A stretch of 48,367 bases of DNA from NCBI GenBank assembly GCA_021770755.1, contig JAETQI010000034.1, forward strand, positions 1-48,367. The letters run 5' to 3'. The translations under genes were made by a program, and so were the position numbers. The first letter of the stretch is position 1. Every line of letters begins with the position of its first letter. This DNA comes from Lachnospiraceae bacterium (GTDB taxonomy: Bacteria > Bacillota > Clostridia > Lachnospirales > Lachnospiraceae). A model generated the notes under the pieces. It was not told the origin of the DNA. It did not search any database and saw only the letters and a list, made by a program, of their open reading frames with translations. Positions 7,600 to 17,503 of the stretch are shown piece after piece.

Positions 7600-8307
7600 A
7601 TGAACGTACCAAATCATGTGGCGATCATTCTTGACGGAAACGGCCGCTGGGCAAAGGCGAAGGGACTTCCCCGCACTGCGGGGCATGTACAGGGTGCGAA
7701 GGTGGTGGAACAGATCTGTGAGGATGCTTACAATATGGGGATCAATTATCTCACCGTGTACGCGTTCTCGACGGAGAACTGGAACAGACCGGACAGCGAG
7801 GTGGCGACCCTGATGAATCTGCTGCGAAATTATATGAAGAACAGTATCCGGCGGGCGCAGAAGAACAATATGTGCGTGCGGGTGCTGGGTGATAAGTCCG
7901 GTCTTGCGGACGATCTGAGGGCGAGTATCGAGGAGCTGGAGCAGGCTACAAGGAATAATACCGGTCTTCACTTCCAGATCGCGATCAATTACGGAGGGCG
8001 CGACGAGCTTAGGCGAGGCATCACAGGACTTGCAAAGCAGGTGGCTTCGGGGGCGCTGAAACCGGATGAGATCGACGACGAGAAGATCGAAGCCTGGCTG
8101 GACACGGCGGGGCTGCCGGATCCGGATCTGCTGATCCGCACCTCGGGGGAACAGCGGATATCCAACTTTTTGCTGTGGCAGCTTGCCTACTCGGAACTTT
8201 ATTTTACGTCAGTGCCGTGGCCTGACTTTGACAAAAATGAGCTTGCCAGGGCGGTGGAGGCATATCAGAACAGGGACCGGAGGTATGGACTGGTGAAGGA
8301 GGAGTAA
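7600..8307 (+). CDS. uppS: isoprenyl transferase (undecaprenyl diphosphate synthase)
   Basis: The enzyme condenses isopentenyl diphosphate onto farnesyl diphosphate to make the C55 lipid carrier used in cell-wall synthesis. The 235-residue product has IILDGNGRWAK near the N-terminus with catalytic Asp12, the YAFSTENW motif, and the C-terminal RTSGEQRISNFLLWQ and AYSELYF signatures of cis-prenyltransferases. ATG 7600 with AAAGGAG at 7586-7592 is preferred; the frame remains open upstream through the hairpin repeat to 7555, but that extension is repeat sequence. The stop is 3 bases before cdsA, and the cdsA ribosome binding site lies inside the last codons, indicating translational coupling. 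Confidence 0.97.
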   Translation: MNVPNHVAIILDGNGRWAKAKGLPRTAGHVQGAKVVEQICEDAYNMGINYLTVYAFSTENWNRPDSEVATLMNLLRNYMKNSIRRAQKNNMCVRVLGDKSGLADDLRASIEELEQATRNNTGLHFQIAINYGGRDELRRGITGLAKQVASGALKPDEIDDEKIEAWLDTAGLPDPDLLIRTSGEQRISNFLLWQLAYSELYFTSVPWPDFDKNELARAVEAYQNRDRRYGLVKEE

Positions 8308-8310
8308 GGA

Positions 8311-9219
8311 ATGGCTTCTAACATTCTTGGGAAAATAAGTAAGGAGCGGACGATCAGCGCTGTGGTGATCGTGATCGCAGCGCTGGCGGCGATCCTTCCG
8401 GGGGGGATCATACTGGCGGCGGTGCTGTATGCCATATCGATCATCGGTTATCTGGAACTGACCAGGGCTTGCGGGGTCAGGCGAAAGACGCCGGAAGGGG
8501 TATGCGCGAAACAGCCAAACGCGCTGGAGATCGTGGGGATCCTGGCTGTCACGGGGTATTATATCGCAGTCTATGTGACGCATCCGGATGCCGGGTTTTC
8601 AAATGACCTTCCTGCGATCGGTTTTTCCGAGCTGGATCTTGGGATCATGATATCCTTGTTCCTGTCTCTGATCCTGATGATGTCTGTCTATGTGTTTGCT
8701 TTTCCAAAATACAGCGCGCATCAGGTCATGGCGGCATATTTTTCACTGGTCTATGCGCCGGTGATGCTGTCTTTTGTGTTTTTGACAAGGGAGCTGGAAC
8801 ACGGCGTCTATCTGGTGTGGATGATCTTTATCAACTCCTGGATATCGGACACCTGTGCGTACCTGACAGGCGTGATGCTCGGGAGACACAAGCTTGCCCC
8901 GGTGCTCAGCCCGAAGAAATCGATCGAGGGTTCTGTCGGCGGGATCGTGGGCTCAGCGCTGGTCGGTGCAGGGTTTGGCCATTATCTGGATACGGTGCTG
9001 GGGACAGGGGAGCTGACACTGCTCCTGCTTGTGGTCGGCGGCGTGGGTTCTGTGATCTCGCAGATCGGTGATCTGGCGGCGTCGGCAGTCAAGCGCAATT
9101 ATGAGATCAAGGATTACGGGAAACTGATCCCGGGGCACGGCGGTATCATGGATCGGTTTGACAGTGTGATCTTTACAGCGCCGATCACGTATTTCCTGAT
9201 CATAATATTTATGGGATAG
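8311..9219 (+). CDS. cdsA: phosphatidate cytidylyltransferase
   Basis: CDP-diacylglycerol synthase converts phosphatidate and CTP into CDP-diacylglycerol at the membrane, the branch point for phospholipids. The 302-residue protein is strongly hydrophobic with about eight spans. It ends with the family signature: SAVKRNYEIKDYGKLIPGHG followed by GIMDRFDS. AAGGAGG overlaps the uppS stop, so the pair is tightly coupled. The position in uppS-cdsA-dxr-rseP matches the usual order in Firmicutes. Confidence 0.96.
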   Translation: MASNILGKISKERTISAVVIVIAALAAILPGGIILAAVLYAISIIGYLELTRACGVRRKTPEGVCAKQPNALEIVGILAVTGYYIAVYVTHPDAGFSNDLPAIGFSELDLGIMISLFLSLILMMSVYVFAFPKYSAHQVMAAYFSLVYAPVMLSFVFLTRELEHGVYLVWMIFINSWISDTCAYLTGVMLGRHKLAPVLSPKKSIEGSVGGIVGSALVGAGFGHYLDTVLGTGELTLLLLVVGGVGSVISQIGDLAASAVKRNYEIKDYGKLIPGHGGIMDRFDSVIFTAPITYFLIIIFMG

Positions 9220-9228
9220 GATCATGGA

Positions 9229-9260
9229 TTGAGATAAATCATGTGAAATATTCATATAAT
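9229..9260 (+). promoter_or_regulatory. possible internal promoter before dxr
   Basis: A perfect TATAAT lies at 9255-9260 in the 112-bp gap between cdsA and dxr. The nearest -35-like hexamer, TTGAGA at 9229-9234, is 20 bp away, longer than ideal; AGATAA at the 17-bp distance is a poor match. A weak internal promoter for dxr onward is plausible but unproven. Confidence 0.35.
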
Positions 9261-9331
9261 TGTCATAGAGCTTCCTGGATCTGCAGGGAATGGTGTATTT
9301 CAGGAGGCTGTCAACGGAAAGGAAGGATTTT

Positions 9332-10513
9332 GTGAAAAAGATAGCGATACTTGGATCCACCGGCTCGATCGGAACACAGACGCTCGAGATCGTGCGGGAC
9401 AATCCTGATCTGCAGGTGGTCGGTCTGGCGGCGGGAGCCAATATTGACCTGATGGAAGAGCAGGTGCGGGAGTTTCGGCCGCGGCTGGTTTCATTGAAGC
9501 GCGAGGCGGACTGCAGGGAATTAAAGACGAGGCTGGCTGACATGGATGTACAGGTGATACCGGACATGGAAGGACTGATCCGTATCGCCGAGATGGAGGA
9601 GTCGGAAATCCTGGTGACTGCGATCGTCGGGATGATCGGGATCCGGCCTACGATCGCAGCGATCAATAAGAAGAAAGATATCGCCCTTGCAAACAAAGAG
9701 ACACTCGTGACAGCCGGCCATATTATCATGCCGCTTGCCGCTAAGATGGGGGTGTCGATCCTCCCGGTCGACAGTGAGCACAGTGCCATCTTCCAGTCCA
9801 TGCAGGGTGAGCGCAGAGACAGGGTGAGCAGGCTGCTGATCACGGCGTCCGGGGGACCGTTCCGGGGATGGACCAGACAGGAGCTGGAGACGGTACAGCT
9901 TGAGGATGCGCTAAAGCACCCGAACTGGTCAATGGGACATAAGATCACGATCGATTCCGCCACGCTGGTGAACAAGGGACTCGAGGTCATGGAGGCGAAG
10001 TGGCTCTTTGATGTGGATCTGGACCGGATTCAGGTGGTGGTACACCCGCAGAGCATCATTCATTCGATGGTTGAGTATGTGGACGGGGGGATCATGGCGC
10101 AGTTGGGGACGCCTGACATGAAGCTGCCGATCCAGTATGCCCTGTTCTATCCGGACAGACGTCCGATGGCTGGAAAGAGGGTTGATTTTTATGAGCTTGG
10201 CAGTATTACGTTTGAGCGTCCCGATCTGGAGACGTTTGCGGGACTAAAGCTTGCGATGAGGGCTGCAGCGGAGGGCGGGAGCATGCCGACCGTGTTCAAT
10301 GCAGCAAACGAGAAGGCGGTGAGCCTGTTTCTGGACAGAAAGATCCGCTTTCTGCAGATTCCGGAGATCATTGCGATGTGTATGGAACATCATAAGAAGA
10401 TAGAGGATCCTGATGTGGAGGAAATACTGAATACAGAGCAGGAGACATATGAGCTGATCCAGTCGAAGTTCGGATCACGGCGAAGTGGCGTTGATTATAC
10501 TCACGACAGATAA
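9332..10513 (+). CDS. dxr: 1-deoxy-D-xylulose 5-phosphate reductoisomerase
   Basis: This is the second enzyme of the MEP pathway and makes 2-C-methylerythritol 4-phosphate with NADPH. The 393-residue protein starts with IAILGSTGSIGTQTL, the NADPH-binding loop, and carries ALANKETLVTAG, ILPVDSEHSAIFQ with metal-binding Asp and Glu, and the catalytic-loop segment ITASGGPFRG. The length is typical. GTG 9332 is used because AAAGGA at 9318-9323 is well placed; the frame is open back to 9290 without a better site. The last codons are part of a perfect-looking hairpin (10497-10529). ispG lies two genes downstream. Confidence 0.96.
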   Translation: MKKIAILGSTGSIGTQTLEIVRDNPDLQVVGLAAGANIDLMEEQVREFRPRLVSLKREADCRELKTRLADMDVQVIPDMEGLIRIAEMEESEILVTAIVGMIGIRPTIAAINKKKDIALANKETLVTAGHIIMPLAAKMGVSILPVDSEHSAIFQSMQGERRDRVSRLLITASGGPFRGWTRQELETVQLEDALKHPNWSMGHKITIDSATLVNKGLEVMEAKWLFDVDLDRIQVVVHPQSIIHSMVEYVDGGIMAQLGTPDMKLPIQYALFYPDRRPMAGKRVDFYELGSITFERPDLETFAGLKLAMRAAAEGGSMPTVFNAANEKAVSLFLDRKIRFLQIPEIIAMCMEHHKKIEDPDVEEILNTEQETYELIQSKFGSRRSGVDYTHDR

Positions 10514-10620
10514 GATCTGCCGTGAGTATCGCGCCAGCCGCAGCCGCGAAGCGGCATATTTCCTTATGCGGCTGTGTGCATCACATTATACTGGTGGTCT
10601 TTTCGATCGCCAGTATAAAT
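10497..10620 (+). other. three hairpins in the dxr-rseP gap
   Basis: The 200-bp gap holds three separate inverted repeats. ATACTCACG-A-CAGAT (10497-10511) pairs with ATCTG-C-CGTGAGTAT (10515-10529), overlapping the dxr stop codon. CAGCCGC (near 10540) can pair with either GCGGC (10550) or GCGGCTG (10567-10573). TTATACTGG (10587-10595) pairs with CCAGTATAA (10610-10618). None is followed by a T-run. The word AAGATCTGCCG occurs after the first and again near 10638. The region may be an RNA processing or regulatory element for rseP, or a degenerate repeat insertion. Confidence 0.55.
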
Positions 10621-10713
10621 CCGTGTGCATATGACGGAAGATCTGCCGCAGGAGCAGGTGCATGGGAGATTCGGGGAGATTTTTGACAGATTTAAGGGAG
10701 GAAAAAGTAGGGA

Positions 10714-11805
10714 ATGGTTGTCACGATTATAGTGTTTGTGCTGGTATTTGGCGTGGTTGTGATCGCGCATGAGCTGGGGCATTTTCTGATCGCGAAGCTC
10801 AACGGGATCAGGGTACTGCAGTTTTCGATCGGCATGGGACCGGATATTGTCAAGTTTACAAAGGGGGAGACGAAGTATGTGTTAAAGCTGCTGCCCATCG
10901 GCGGCGCCTGCATGTTTGAGGGGGAAGACGGCATCTACTCTTCGGAGAAAGGAGGCAACGCGAAAGGCGACGATGCACAGGCGGTTCAGAAACCCGAGGG
11001 CGCTTTTAATGATGCGAATGTCTGGTCGAGGATCGCGACCGTGTTTGCGGGACCTTTTTTTAATATCATCCTGGCGTTTTTGCTGTCACTGATCGTGGTC
11101 GGCTTTGCCGGTGAGTCCATTCCGGTGATCAATACGCTGACAGAGGGATATCCGGCGGAGGCGGCAGGTCTGAAAGAGGGCGACCTGATCACGAAGATCG
11201 ACGGGGAACGGATCTATCTGCAGGGTGAGGTTACGTTTGTGTCCGCGCTGAGCGGCGGGGAGCCGATGGAGATCGAGTATAAGCGCGACGGCAAGAAATA
11301 TACGACAGTCATCACGCCGAAATTCAGTGAGCAGGATAATCGCTATTACCTTGGGTTTGCCATTGGAGAGTTGGTGCAGTGCAAAGGGCTTGAACTGATC
11401 AAGTACGGTATGTGCGAAGTGCGTTACTGGCTGAAAGTGACAGTCAAGAGCCTGCTGATGCTGGTGCAGGGAAGGCTTTCGGCAAACGATTTGTCAGGAC
11501 CGGTCGGGATCGCCGTGATGATCGATGAGACGATCGAGGTGGCAAAACCCTACGGACTGCCGACGATCATGCTCAATATGATCAACTTTGCAGTGCTGCT
11601 CAGCGTGAATCTCGGCGTTATGAACCTGCTGCCGCTCCCTGCGCTTGACGGGGGCAGGCTTTTGTTCATGTTCATCGAGGTGGTGCGCGGCAGACCGGTA
11701 TCTCCTGAGAAGGAGGGAATGGTGCATTTTGTCGGATTTGTCGCACTGATGATACTGATGGTGTTCGTGCTGTATAATGATATAGCCAGGATATTTGTTC
11801 ATTGA
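10714..11805 (+). CDS. rseP: RIP metalloprotease RseP (site-2 protease)
   Basis: An intramembrane zinc metalloprotease of the site-2 family that cleaves anti-sigma factors or signal-peptide remnants within the membrane. The 363-residue protein has HELGH at residues 19-23 in its first span, a PDZ domain at about 130-205, and a late NLLPLPALDGG motif (residues 304-314) whose Asp312 completes the zinc site. The length is close to that of the YluC/RasP proteins of Firmicutes. GGGAGG at 10696-10701 precedes ATG 10714. The preceding gap is unusually long for this operon and carries three hairpins. ispG follows after 26 bases. Confidence 0.95.
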   Translation: MVVTIIVFVLVFGVVVIAHELGHFLIAKLNGIRVLQFSIGMGPDIVKFTKGETKYVLKLLPIGGACMFEGEDGIYSSEKGGNAKGDDAQAVQKPEGAFNDANVWSRIATVFAGPFFNIILAFLLSLIVVGFAGESIPVINTLTEGYPAEAAGLKEGDLITKIDGERIYLQGEVTFVSALSGGEPMEIEYKRDGKKYTTVITPKFSEQDNRYYLGFAIGELVQCKGLELIKYGMCEVRYWLKVTVKSLLMLVQGRLSANDLSGPVGIAVMIDETIEVAKPYGLPTIMLNMINFAVLLSVNLGVMNLLPLPALDGGRLLFMFIEVVRGRPVSPEKEGMVHFVGFVALMILMVFVLYNDIARIFVH

Positions 11806-11831
11806 CGGGCGCATATGGATGGAGGAAATGT

Positions 11832-12896
11832 ATGTATAGGGATAATACAAAGGTGGTTCACATTGGAGACCGGGTGATCGGCGGAGGAAATCCGATCCTG
11901 ATCCAGTCCATGACGAATACAAAGACAGATGATGTGGCGGCTACGGTGGCGCAGATCAGGCGCCTTGCCGATGCCGGCTGCGACATTGTACGGTGTACAG
12001 TGCCGGATATGGCGGCTGCGCGGGCGATCGCGCAGATCAGGCGGGAGATCTCGATCCCGCTGGTGGCGGATATTCACTTTGACTATAAGATGGCGGTTGC
12101 GGCGATAGAGAACGGTGCGGATAAGATCCGCATCAATCCGGGAAATATCGGGAGCAGGGACAAAGTCGCCGAGGTTGTAAAGGCGGCTAAGGAGCGGAAC
12201 ATACCGATCCGTGTCGGTGTCAACAGCGGTTCGCTGGAGAGGGAGCTGGTGGAGAAGTACAGCGGCGTCACCGCGGAGGGGATCGTGGAGAGCGCGCTTG
12301 ACAAGGTGCATATCATCGAGGATCTGGATTATGACAATCTGGTGATCAGCATCAAGTCCTCGGATGTGATGATGTGCGTCAGGGCACATGAACTGCTTGC
12401 CGGCAAGACACCCTACCCGCTGCATGTCGGCATCACGGAGGCGGGCACGCTGACGAGCGGCAATATCAAGTCGGCAGTCGGTCTCGGGATCATTTTGAAT
12501 CAAGGCATCGGCGACACGATCAGGGTGTCCCTCACAGGAGACCCTGTCGAGGAGATCAAGTCGGCAAAGCTGATCCTGCGCACGCTGGGGCTGCGCAAGG
12601 GCGGTATCGAGGTAGTTTCGTGTCCTACATGCGGCAGGACAAACATCGACCTGATCGGGCTGGCAAACCAGGTCGAGACGATGGTGCAGGGATATGATCT
12701 GGACATCAGGGTAGCCGTGATGGGCTGTGCCGTAAACGGACCGGGGGAAGCAAAAGAGGCGGATATCGGCATCGCGGGCGGCATCGGGGAAGGACTGCTG
12801 ATCAAAAAGGGTGAGATCGTCAGAAAAGTGCCGGAGATCGAACTGTTGAGCACGCTGAAATACGAGCTGGATCACTGGGCAAAGAAAGATTTATGA
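11832..12896 (+). CDS. ispG: 4-hydroxy-3-methylbut-2-enyl-diphosphate synthase (flavodoxin/ferredoxin)
   Basis: IspG (GcpE) reductively opens methylerythritol cyclodiphosphate to HMBPP using a 4Fe-4S cluster, the sixth step of the MEP pathway. The 354-residue product has the TIM-barrel N-terminus with ILIQSMTNTKTDDV, the ADIHFDYKMA strand, and the cluster cysteines in SCPTCGRT plus VMGCAVNGPGE. The length is that of the short bacterial form. ATG 11832 follows GGAGG at 11821-11825; the longer frame from 11802 overlaps rseP. With dxr two genes upstream it shows that the organism uses the MEP route. Confidence 0.97.
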   Translation: MYRDNTKVVHIGDRVIGGGNPILIQSMTNTKTDDVAATVAQIRRLADAGCDIVRCTVPDMAAARAIAQIRREISIPLVADIHFDYKMAVAAIENGADKIRINPGNIGSRDKVAEVVKAAKERNIPIRVGVNSGSLERELVEKYSGVTAEGIVESALDKVHIIEDLDYDNLVISIKSSDVMMCVRAHELLAGKTPYPLHVGITEAGTLTSGNIKSAVGLGIILNQGIGDTIRVSLTGDPVEEIKSAKLILRTLGLRKGGIEVVSCPTCGRTNIDLIGLANQVETMVQGYDLDIRVAVMGCAVNGPGEAKEADIGIAGGIGEGLLIKKGEIVRKVPEIELLSTLKYELDHWAKKDL

Positions 12897-12933
12897 TGAT
12901 GTAGGGAAAGAGGCAGATCGAAGAAGGTGTGAG

Positions 12934-15900
12934 ATGGAAAAGAAGTTTTTTGAGGCATTTCCGAATCTGAAGCTGGACGGGGTGCAGAGAGACCTGTTTG
13001 AGCAGGTGATGGTGGAGCGTGTCACAGCTACAAAACGCAGGGATCTGCTGCGTATCTATATCAGGAGCGAGCGGCTGATCGAGAAAGAACATATTTATTT
13101 TGTGGAAAAAGAGATCAAGAAGCAGTTTTTTCCGCGGGAATACATGATCATTAAAATATATGAAAAGTTTGTGCTCTCAGAGCAGTACAATCCCGAAAAG
13201 CTGATGGGGCTGTACCGGGAGAGCATACTGGCGGAGATCAGGGAATGCGACCATATTCTTTACACGTTGTTCCGGCAGGCGGATCTGCAGTTTCCGGAAG
13301 AAAATACGATGGCGCTGGTTCTCGAGGACAGCGTGATCGCAAAGTCCAAGGAGGACGAGCTTGTCGGCATTCTGGATAAGGTGTTAAATGAGCGGTGCGG
13401 TTTTCAGGTCAGGTTTCAGATCGCGTACAAGGAAGCGCAGGCAAACAGGTATCGCGAGGACGACGAGCTGCGCATCCGCAAGATCGTGGAGGGGATCACA
13501 AGCCGCCTTGGAGGCATTGTCAGGGGGAATGATGGTATTTCGCTGGAAGAGACACAGGTGCTGACACCGCGCCAGATTGCAGTTGCTGAGACGGTGCCGG
13601 AACCTGCCAGGACAGCTTCGGCGGCAAAGCCGAAGGAAGCGGCAGTGTCCGCTGGCACAGAGCGCAGATCTTTCGAGAAAAAGTCCTACGGCAGATACGA
13701 GAGAGGCGGGGACAAAGGCTTTCAGAAAAGGGCGCTCAAGCGATCGGACAACCCCAATGTCATTTTTGGCAGGGATTTTGAGGACGAGTGCATCAACATC
13801 GACGAGATCTGGGGCGAGATGGGCGAGGTCACGATCAGAGGCAAGGTACGGGCGCTCGAGACCCGCGAGATCCGCAATGAGAGGACGATCGTGAGCTTTG
13901 AGATCACGGATTTCACAGATACGATCAAGGTCAAGATGTTCGTACATAATGATCAGCTTGCGGAGCTGACGGGGGATCTGAAAGTCGGCGCATTTCTGAA
14001 ACTAAAGGGCGTCACGGTCAATGACACGTTTGACAGGGAACTCACGATCGGTTCGGTGACCGGCGCGATGAAGATACCGGATTTTACGACGGCGCGCATG
14101 GACAACAGCGCCAGGAAACGCGTGGAGCTGCACTGCCACACGAAGATGAGCGACATGGACGGCGTGTCCGATGTCAAGGATATCATCAAGCGTGCAAAGA
14201 AGTGGGGACACAAGGCGCTCGCGATCACGGATCATGGCTGCGTCCAGGCGTTTCCGGATGCGAATCATGCCCTGGATCACGGCGACGACTTTAAAGTGAT
14301 CTACGGTGTGGAGGGCTACCTGGTCGACGACCTAAAGGAGATCGTGACGGACGGCAAAGGGCAGACGCTGGATGATACATATGTGGTCTTTGACATCGAG
14401 ACGACAGGCTTTTCCCCAGTCACGAACCGGATCATAGAGATCGGTGCGGTCAAGGTTGAGAATGGTCAGATCACGGATCGCTTTTCCACGTTTGTAAATC
14501 CGCAGGTGCCGATCCCGTTTGAGATCGAGAAGCTGACAGGCATCAGCGACAGTATGGTGATCGACGCCGGAACGATCGAGGAAGTGCTGCCTGAATTTCT
14601 GGAATTTGTCGGCGATGCGGCGCTTGTGGCGCACAACGCAAATTTTGACGTGAGTTTCATTAAGGAAAACGCAAAGCGGCAGAATATCCCGGTGGATTGT
14701 ACTTATGTGGATACTGTCGGTATCGCGCGGACACTGCTCACGGGACAGGCAAAGTACACGCTGGACGCGGTGGCAAAGACGCTTAAGATATCACTTGAGA
14801 ACCATCACAGGGCAGTTGATGATGCGGAGTGCACTGCCGAGATCTTCCTGAGATTCATCGAGATGCTGAAAAAGGAGGACGTGGATACGCTCGCGGGGCT
14901 CAATGAACTGGGCAAATCGAGCGTCGATGCGGTCAGGAAGCTCCATTCATACCATATTATCATACTGGCAAAGAACCAGACAGGGCGGATCAATCTGTAT
15001 AAGCTAGTCTCCGAGTCGCATCTGACATACTTTTATAAGAGGCCGCTGATCCCCAAGAGCCTGATCCAGAAGTACAGAGAGGGGCTGATCCTGGGTAGTG
15101 CCTGCGAGGCGGGGGAGCTGTTCCGCGCCATGCTCGACGGACAGAGCGAGGAGCAGATCGCGCGCATTGTGGAATTTTATGATTATCTGGAGATACAGCC
15201 GATCGGCAACAACAAATTCATGATCGAGTCGGAGCGGATCCGGGATGTCAACTCCGAGGATGATCTGATCGCGCTGAACAAGAGGGTGGTGAAGCTCGGG
15301 GAACAGTTTCAGAAGCCAGTGGTCGCCACGTGCGACGTGCACTTTCTGGATCCGGAGGACGAGGTCTACAGGCGGATCATCATGACCGGAAAAGGGTTTA
15401 AGGACGCAGACGACCAGGCGCCGCTGTATCTGCGCACGACGGAGGAGATGCTCGACGAGTTCGCCTACTATCTCGGGAGCGAGAAGGCGGAGGAGATCGT
15501 TATCACGAACACGAACATGATCGCGGACATGTGCGACCGGATCGCGCCGGTGCGGCCGGACAAGTGCCCGCCGGTCATCGAGAACAGCGACCAGCAGTTG
15601 ACGGATATCTGTTACCGGAAGGCGCACGAGATGTACGGGGACGAGCTTCCCGATATCGTGGAGGCGAGGCTGAAACGGGAGCTGAACTCCATCATCAGCA
15701 ACGGGTTTGCCGTGATGTATATCATCGCGCAGAAGCTGGTGTGGAAGTCGGTGGAGGACGGTTATCTGGTCGGTTCGCGGGGGTCTGTCGGATCCTCGTT
15801 TGTGGCGACGATGGCGGGGATCACGGAGGTGAACCCGTTAAGTCCGCACTATTATTGCAAAAACAGGCACTACAGCGACTTTTATTCGGAGGAGGTCAGG

Positions 15901-17481
15901 AAGTTTGCGGGCATGGCGGGCTGCGATATGCCTGACAAGTATTGTCCTGTCTGCGGCGAGAAGCTGATCAAGGACGGTTTCGACATACCGTTCGAGACGT
16001 TTCTTGGGTTCAAGGGAAACAAGGAGCCGGATATCGACCTGAATTTCTCCGGGGAGTATCAGAGTAAGGCGCACAAATACACGGAAGTGATCTTTGGATA
16101 CGGGCAGACATTCCGTGCGGGGACGATCGGCACGCTGGCGGACAAGACGGCGTTTGGCTATGTCAGGAACTACTATGAGGAGCGCGGGAAGCATAAGCGC
16201 ACGAGCGAGATCAACCGCATCGTGGAGGGCTGCGTGGGCGTGCGGCGCACCACGGGACAGCACCCGGGCGGCATCGTGGTGCTGCCGGTGGGGGAAGAGA
16301 TCAATTCCTTCACGCCGGTGCAGCACCCGGCAAACGATATGACGACGGACACGGTCACAACGCATTTTGACTATCACTCGATCGATCACAACCTGCTAAA
16401 GCTTGACATTCTCGGACACGACGATCCGACGATGATCCGTATGCTCCAGGATCTGACCGGGATCGATCCGACGACCATACCGCTCGACGACAGGGAGGTG
16501 ATGTCGCTCTTCCAGAACACGTCGGCGCTTGGCATCACGCCGGAGGATATCGGCGGATGCAAGCTTGGGTGTCTCGGGATCCCGGAGTTTGGCACGGATT
16601 TTGCGATGCAGATGGTCATCGACGCGCAGCCGAAATATTTCTCGGATCTGGTTCGGATCTCCGGTCTGTCGCACGGAACAGATGTGTGGCTTGGCAATGC
16701 GCAGACGCTGATCCAGGAGGGAAAGGCGACGATCTCGACGGCGATCTGTACGCGCGATGATATCATGACCTATCTGATCGGTATGGGACTGGACTCAGAG
16801 GAGTCCTTCAAGATCATGGAGGCGGTGCGAAAGGGCACTGTCGCAAAAGGAAAATGCGGCAATTGGGCGGAGTGGAAGCAGGACATGCTCGACCATGACG
16901 TGCCGGACTGGTATGTGTGGTCATGCGAGAAGATCCAGTATATGTTTCCGAAGGCGCACGCGGCGGCGTATGTCATGATGGGCTGGCGCATCGCGTACTG
17001 CAAGATCAACTATCCGCTGGCGTACTACTGTGCGTTTTTCAGTATCAGGGCATCGGCGTTCTCCTATGAGACGATGTGTCTGGGGCGGGAGCACCTGGAG
17101 CGCGTCATGGCGGAGTACAGAAAGCGCGGCGACAGCCTGTCCAACAAGGAGCAGGATGCGCTGAAAGATATGCGGATCGTGCAGGAGATGTACGCGAGAG
17201 GGTTTGAGTTTGAGCCAATCGATATTTTCAGGGCACATTCGAGGAACTTCCAGATCGTGGACGGCAAGGTGATGCCGTCGCTGAGCAGCATCGAGGGACT
17301 TGGCGAGAAGGCTGCGGACGCGATCATGGAGGCGGCAAAGGACGGGCCGTTCCTGTCAAAAGATGATTTCAGGAGCCGGACGAAGGTGTCAAAGACCGTG
17401 ATCGACCTGATGGCGGATCTGGGGCTGCTGGGTGATATACCGGAGTCCAACCAGATCAGTCTGTTTGACCTGGTCGGATAG
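12934..17481 (+). CDS. polC: DNA polymerase III alpha subunit, PolC type
   Basis: The Gram-positive replicative polymerase, with built-in proofreading. The 1515-residue protein has an N-terminal domain, an OB fold near 270-380, and a PHP domain split by the exonuclease, starting VELHCHTKMSDMDG near residue 398. The DEDD exonuclease begins YVVFDIETTGFSP with Asp487. The palm and fingers include GSRGSVGSSF and EPDIDLNFSGEYQ, and a zinc-binding segment has CDMPDKYCPVCG. It is slightly longer than the roughly 1440 residues of Bacillus PolC, mainly through a charged linker near 215-275. Start at ATG 12934. It is the last gene of the pyrH-polC series, ending at the terminator 17504-17548. Confidence 0.98.
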   Translation: MEKKFFEAFPNLKLDGVQRDLFEQVMVERVTATKRRDLLRIYIRSERLIEKEHIYFVEKEIKKQFFPREYMIIKIYEKFVLSEQYNPEKLMGLYRESILAEIRECDHILYTLFRQADLQFPEENTMALVLEDSVIAKSKEDELVGILDKVLNERCGFQVRFQIAYKEAQANRYREDDELRIRKIVEGITSRLGGIVRGNDGISLEETQVLTPRQIAVAETVPEPARTASAAKPKEAAVSAGTERRSFEKKSYGRYERGGDKGFQKRALKRSDNPNVIFGRDFEDECINIDEIWGEMGEVTIRGKVRALETREIRNERTIVSFEITDFTDTIKVKMFVHNDQLAELTGDLKVGAFLKLKGVTVNDTFDRELTIGSVTGAMKIPDFTTARMDNSARKRVELHCHTKMSDMDGVSDVKDIIKRAKKWGHKALAITDHGCVQAFPDANHALDHGDDFKVIYGVEGYLVDDLKEIVTDGKGQTLDDTYVVFDIETTGFSPVTNRIIEIGAVKVENGQITDRFSTFVNPQVPIPFEIEKLTGISDSMVIDAGTIEEVLPEFLEFVGDAALVAHNANFDVSFIKENAKRQNIPVDCTYVDTVGIARTLLTGQAKYTLDAVAKTLKISLENHHRAVDDAECTAEIFLRFIEMLKKEDVDTLAGLNELGKSSVDAVRKLHSYHIIILAKNQTGRINLYKLVSESHLTYFYKRPLIPKSLIQKYREGLILGSACEAGELFRAMLDGQSEEQIARIVEFYDYLEIQPIGNNKFMIESERIRDVNSEDDLIALNKRVVKLGEQFQKPVVATCDVHFLDPEDEVYRRIIMTGKGFKDADDQAPLYLRTTEEMLDEFAYYLGSEKAEEIVITNTNMIADMCDRIAPVRPDKCPPVIENSDQQLTDICYRKAHEMYGDELPDIVEARLKRELNSIISNGFAVMYIIAQKLVWKSVEDGYLVGSRGSVGSSFVATMAGITEVNPLSPHYYCKNRHYSDFYSEEVRKFAGMAGCDMPDKYCPVCGEKLIKDGFDIPFETFLGFKGNKEPDIDLNFSGEYQSKAHKYTEVIFGYGQTFRAGTIGTLADKTAFGYVRNYYEERGKHKRTSEINRIVEGCVGVRRTTGQHPGGIVVLPVGEEINSFTPVQHPANDMTTDTVTTHFDYHSIDHNLLKLDILGHDDPTMIRMLQDLTGIDPTTIPLDDREVMSLFQNTSALGITPEDIGGCKLGCLGIPEFGTDFAMQMVIDAQPKYFSDLVRISGLSHGTDVWLGNAQTLIQEGKATISTAICTRDDIMTYLIGMGLDSEESFKIMEAVRKGTVAKGKCGNWAEWKQDMLDHDVPDWYVWSCEKIQYMFPKAHAAAYVMMGWRIAYCKINYPLAYYCAFFSIRASAFSYETMCLGREHLERVMAEYRKRGDSLSNKEQDALKDMRIVQEMYARGFEFEPIDIFRAHSRNFQIVDGKVMPSLSSIEGLGEKAADAIMEAAKDGPFLSKDDFRSRTKVSKTVIDLMADLGLLGDIPESNQISLFDLVG

Positions 17482-17503
17482 CGTGGTTGGGCAGAGAAAA
17501 AAT

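Noticed and set aside
8953-9990. A 345-codon minus-strand frame across cdsA and dxr
   Set aside because: It spans two real genes and the gap between them on the other strand, and its low-complexity Ser-rich product matches nothing.
11799-12875. A 358-codon minus-strand frame opposite ispG
   Set aside because: It mirrors ispG almost end to end; such long antisense frames arise from codon bias, and there is no ribosome binding site or known motif.
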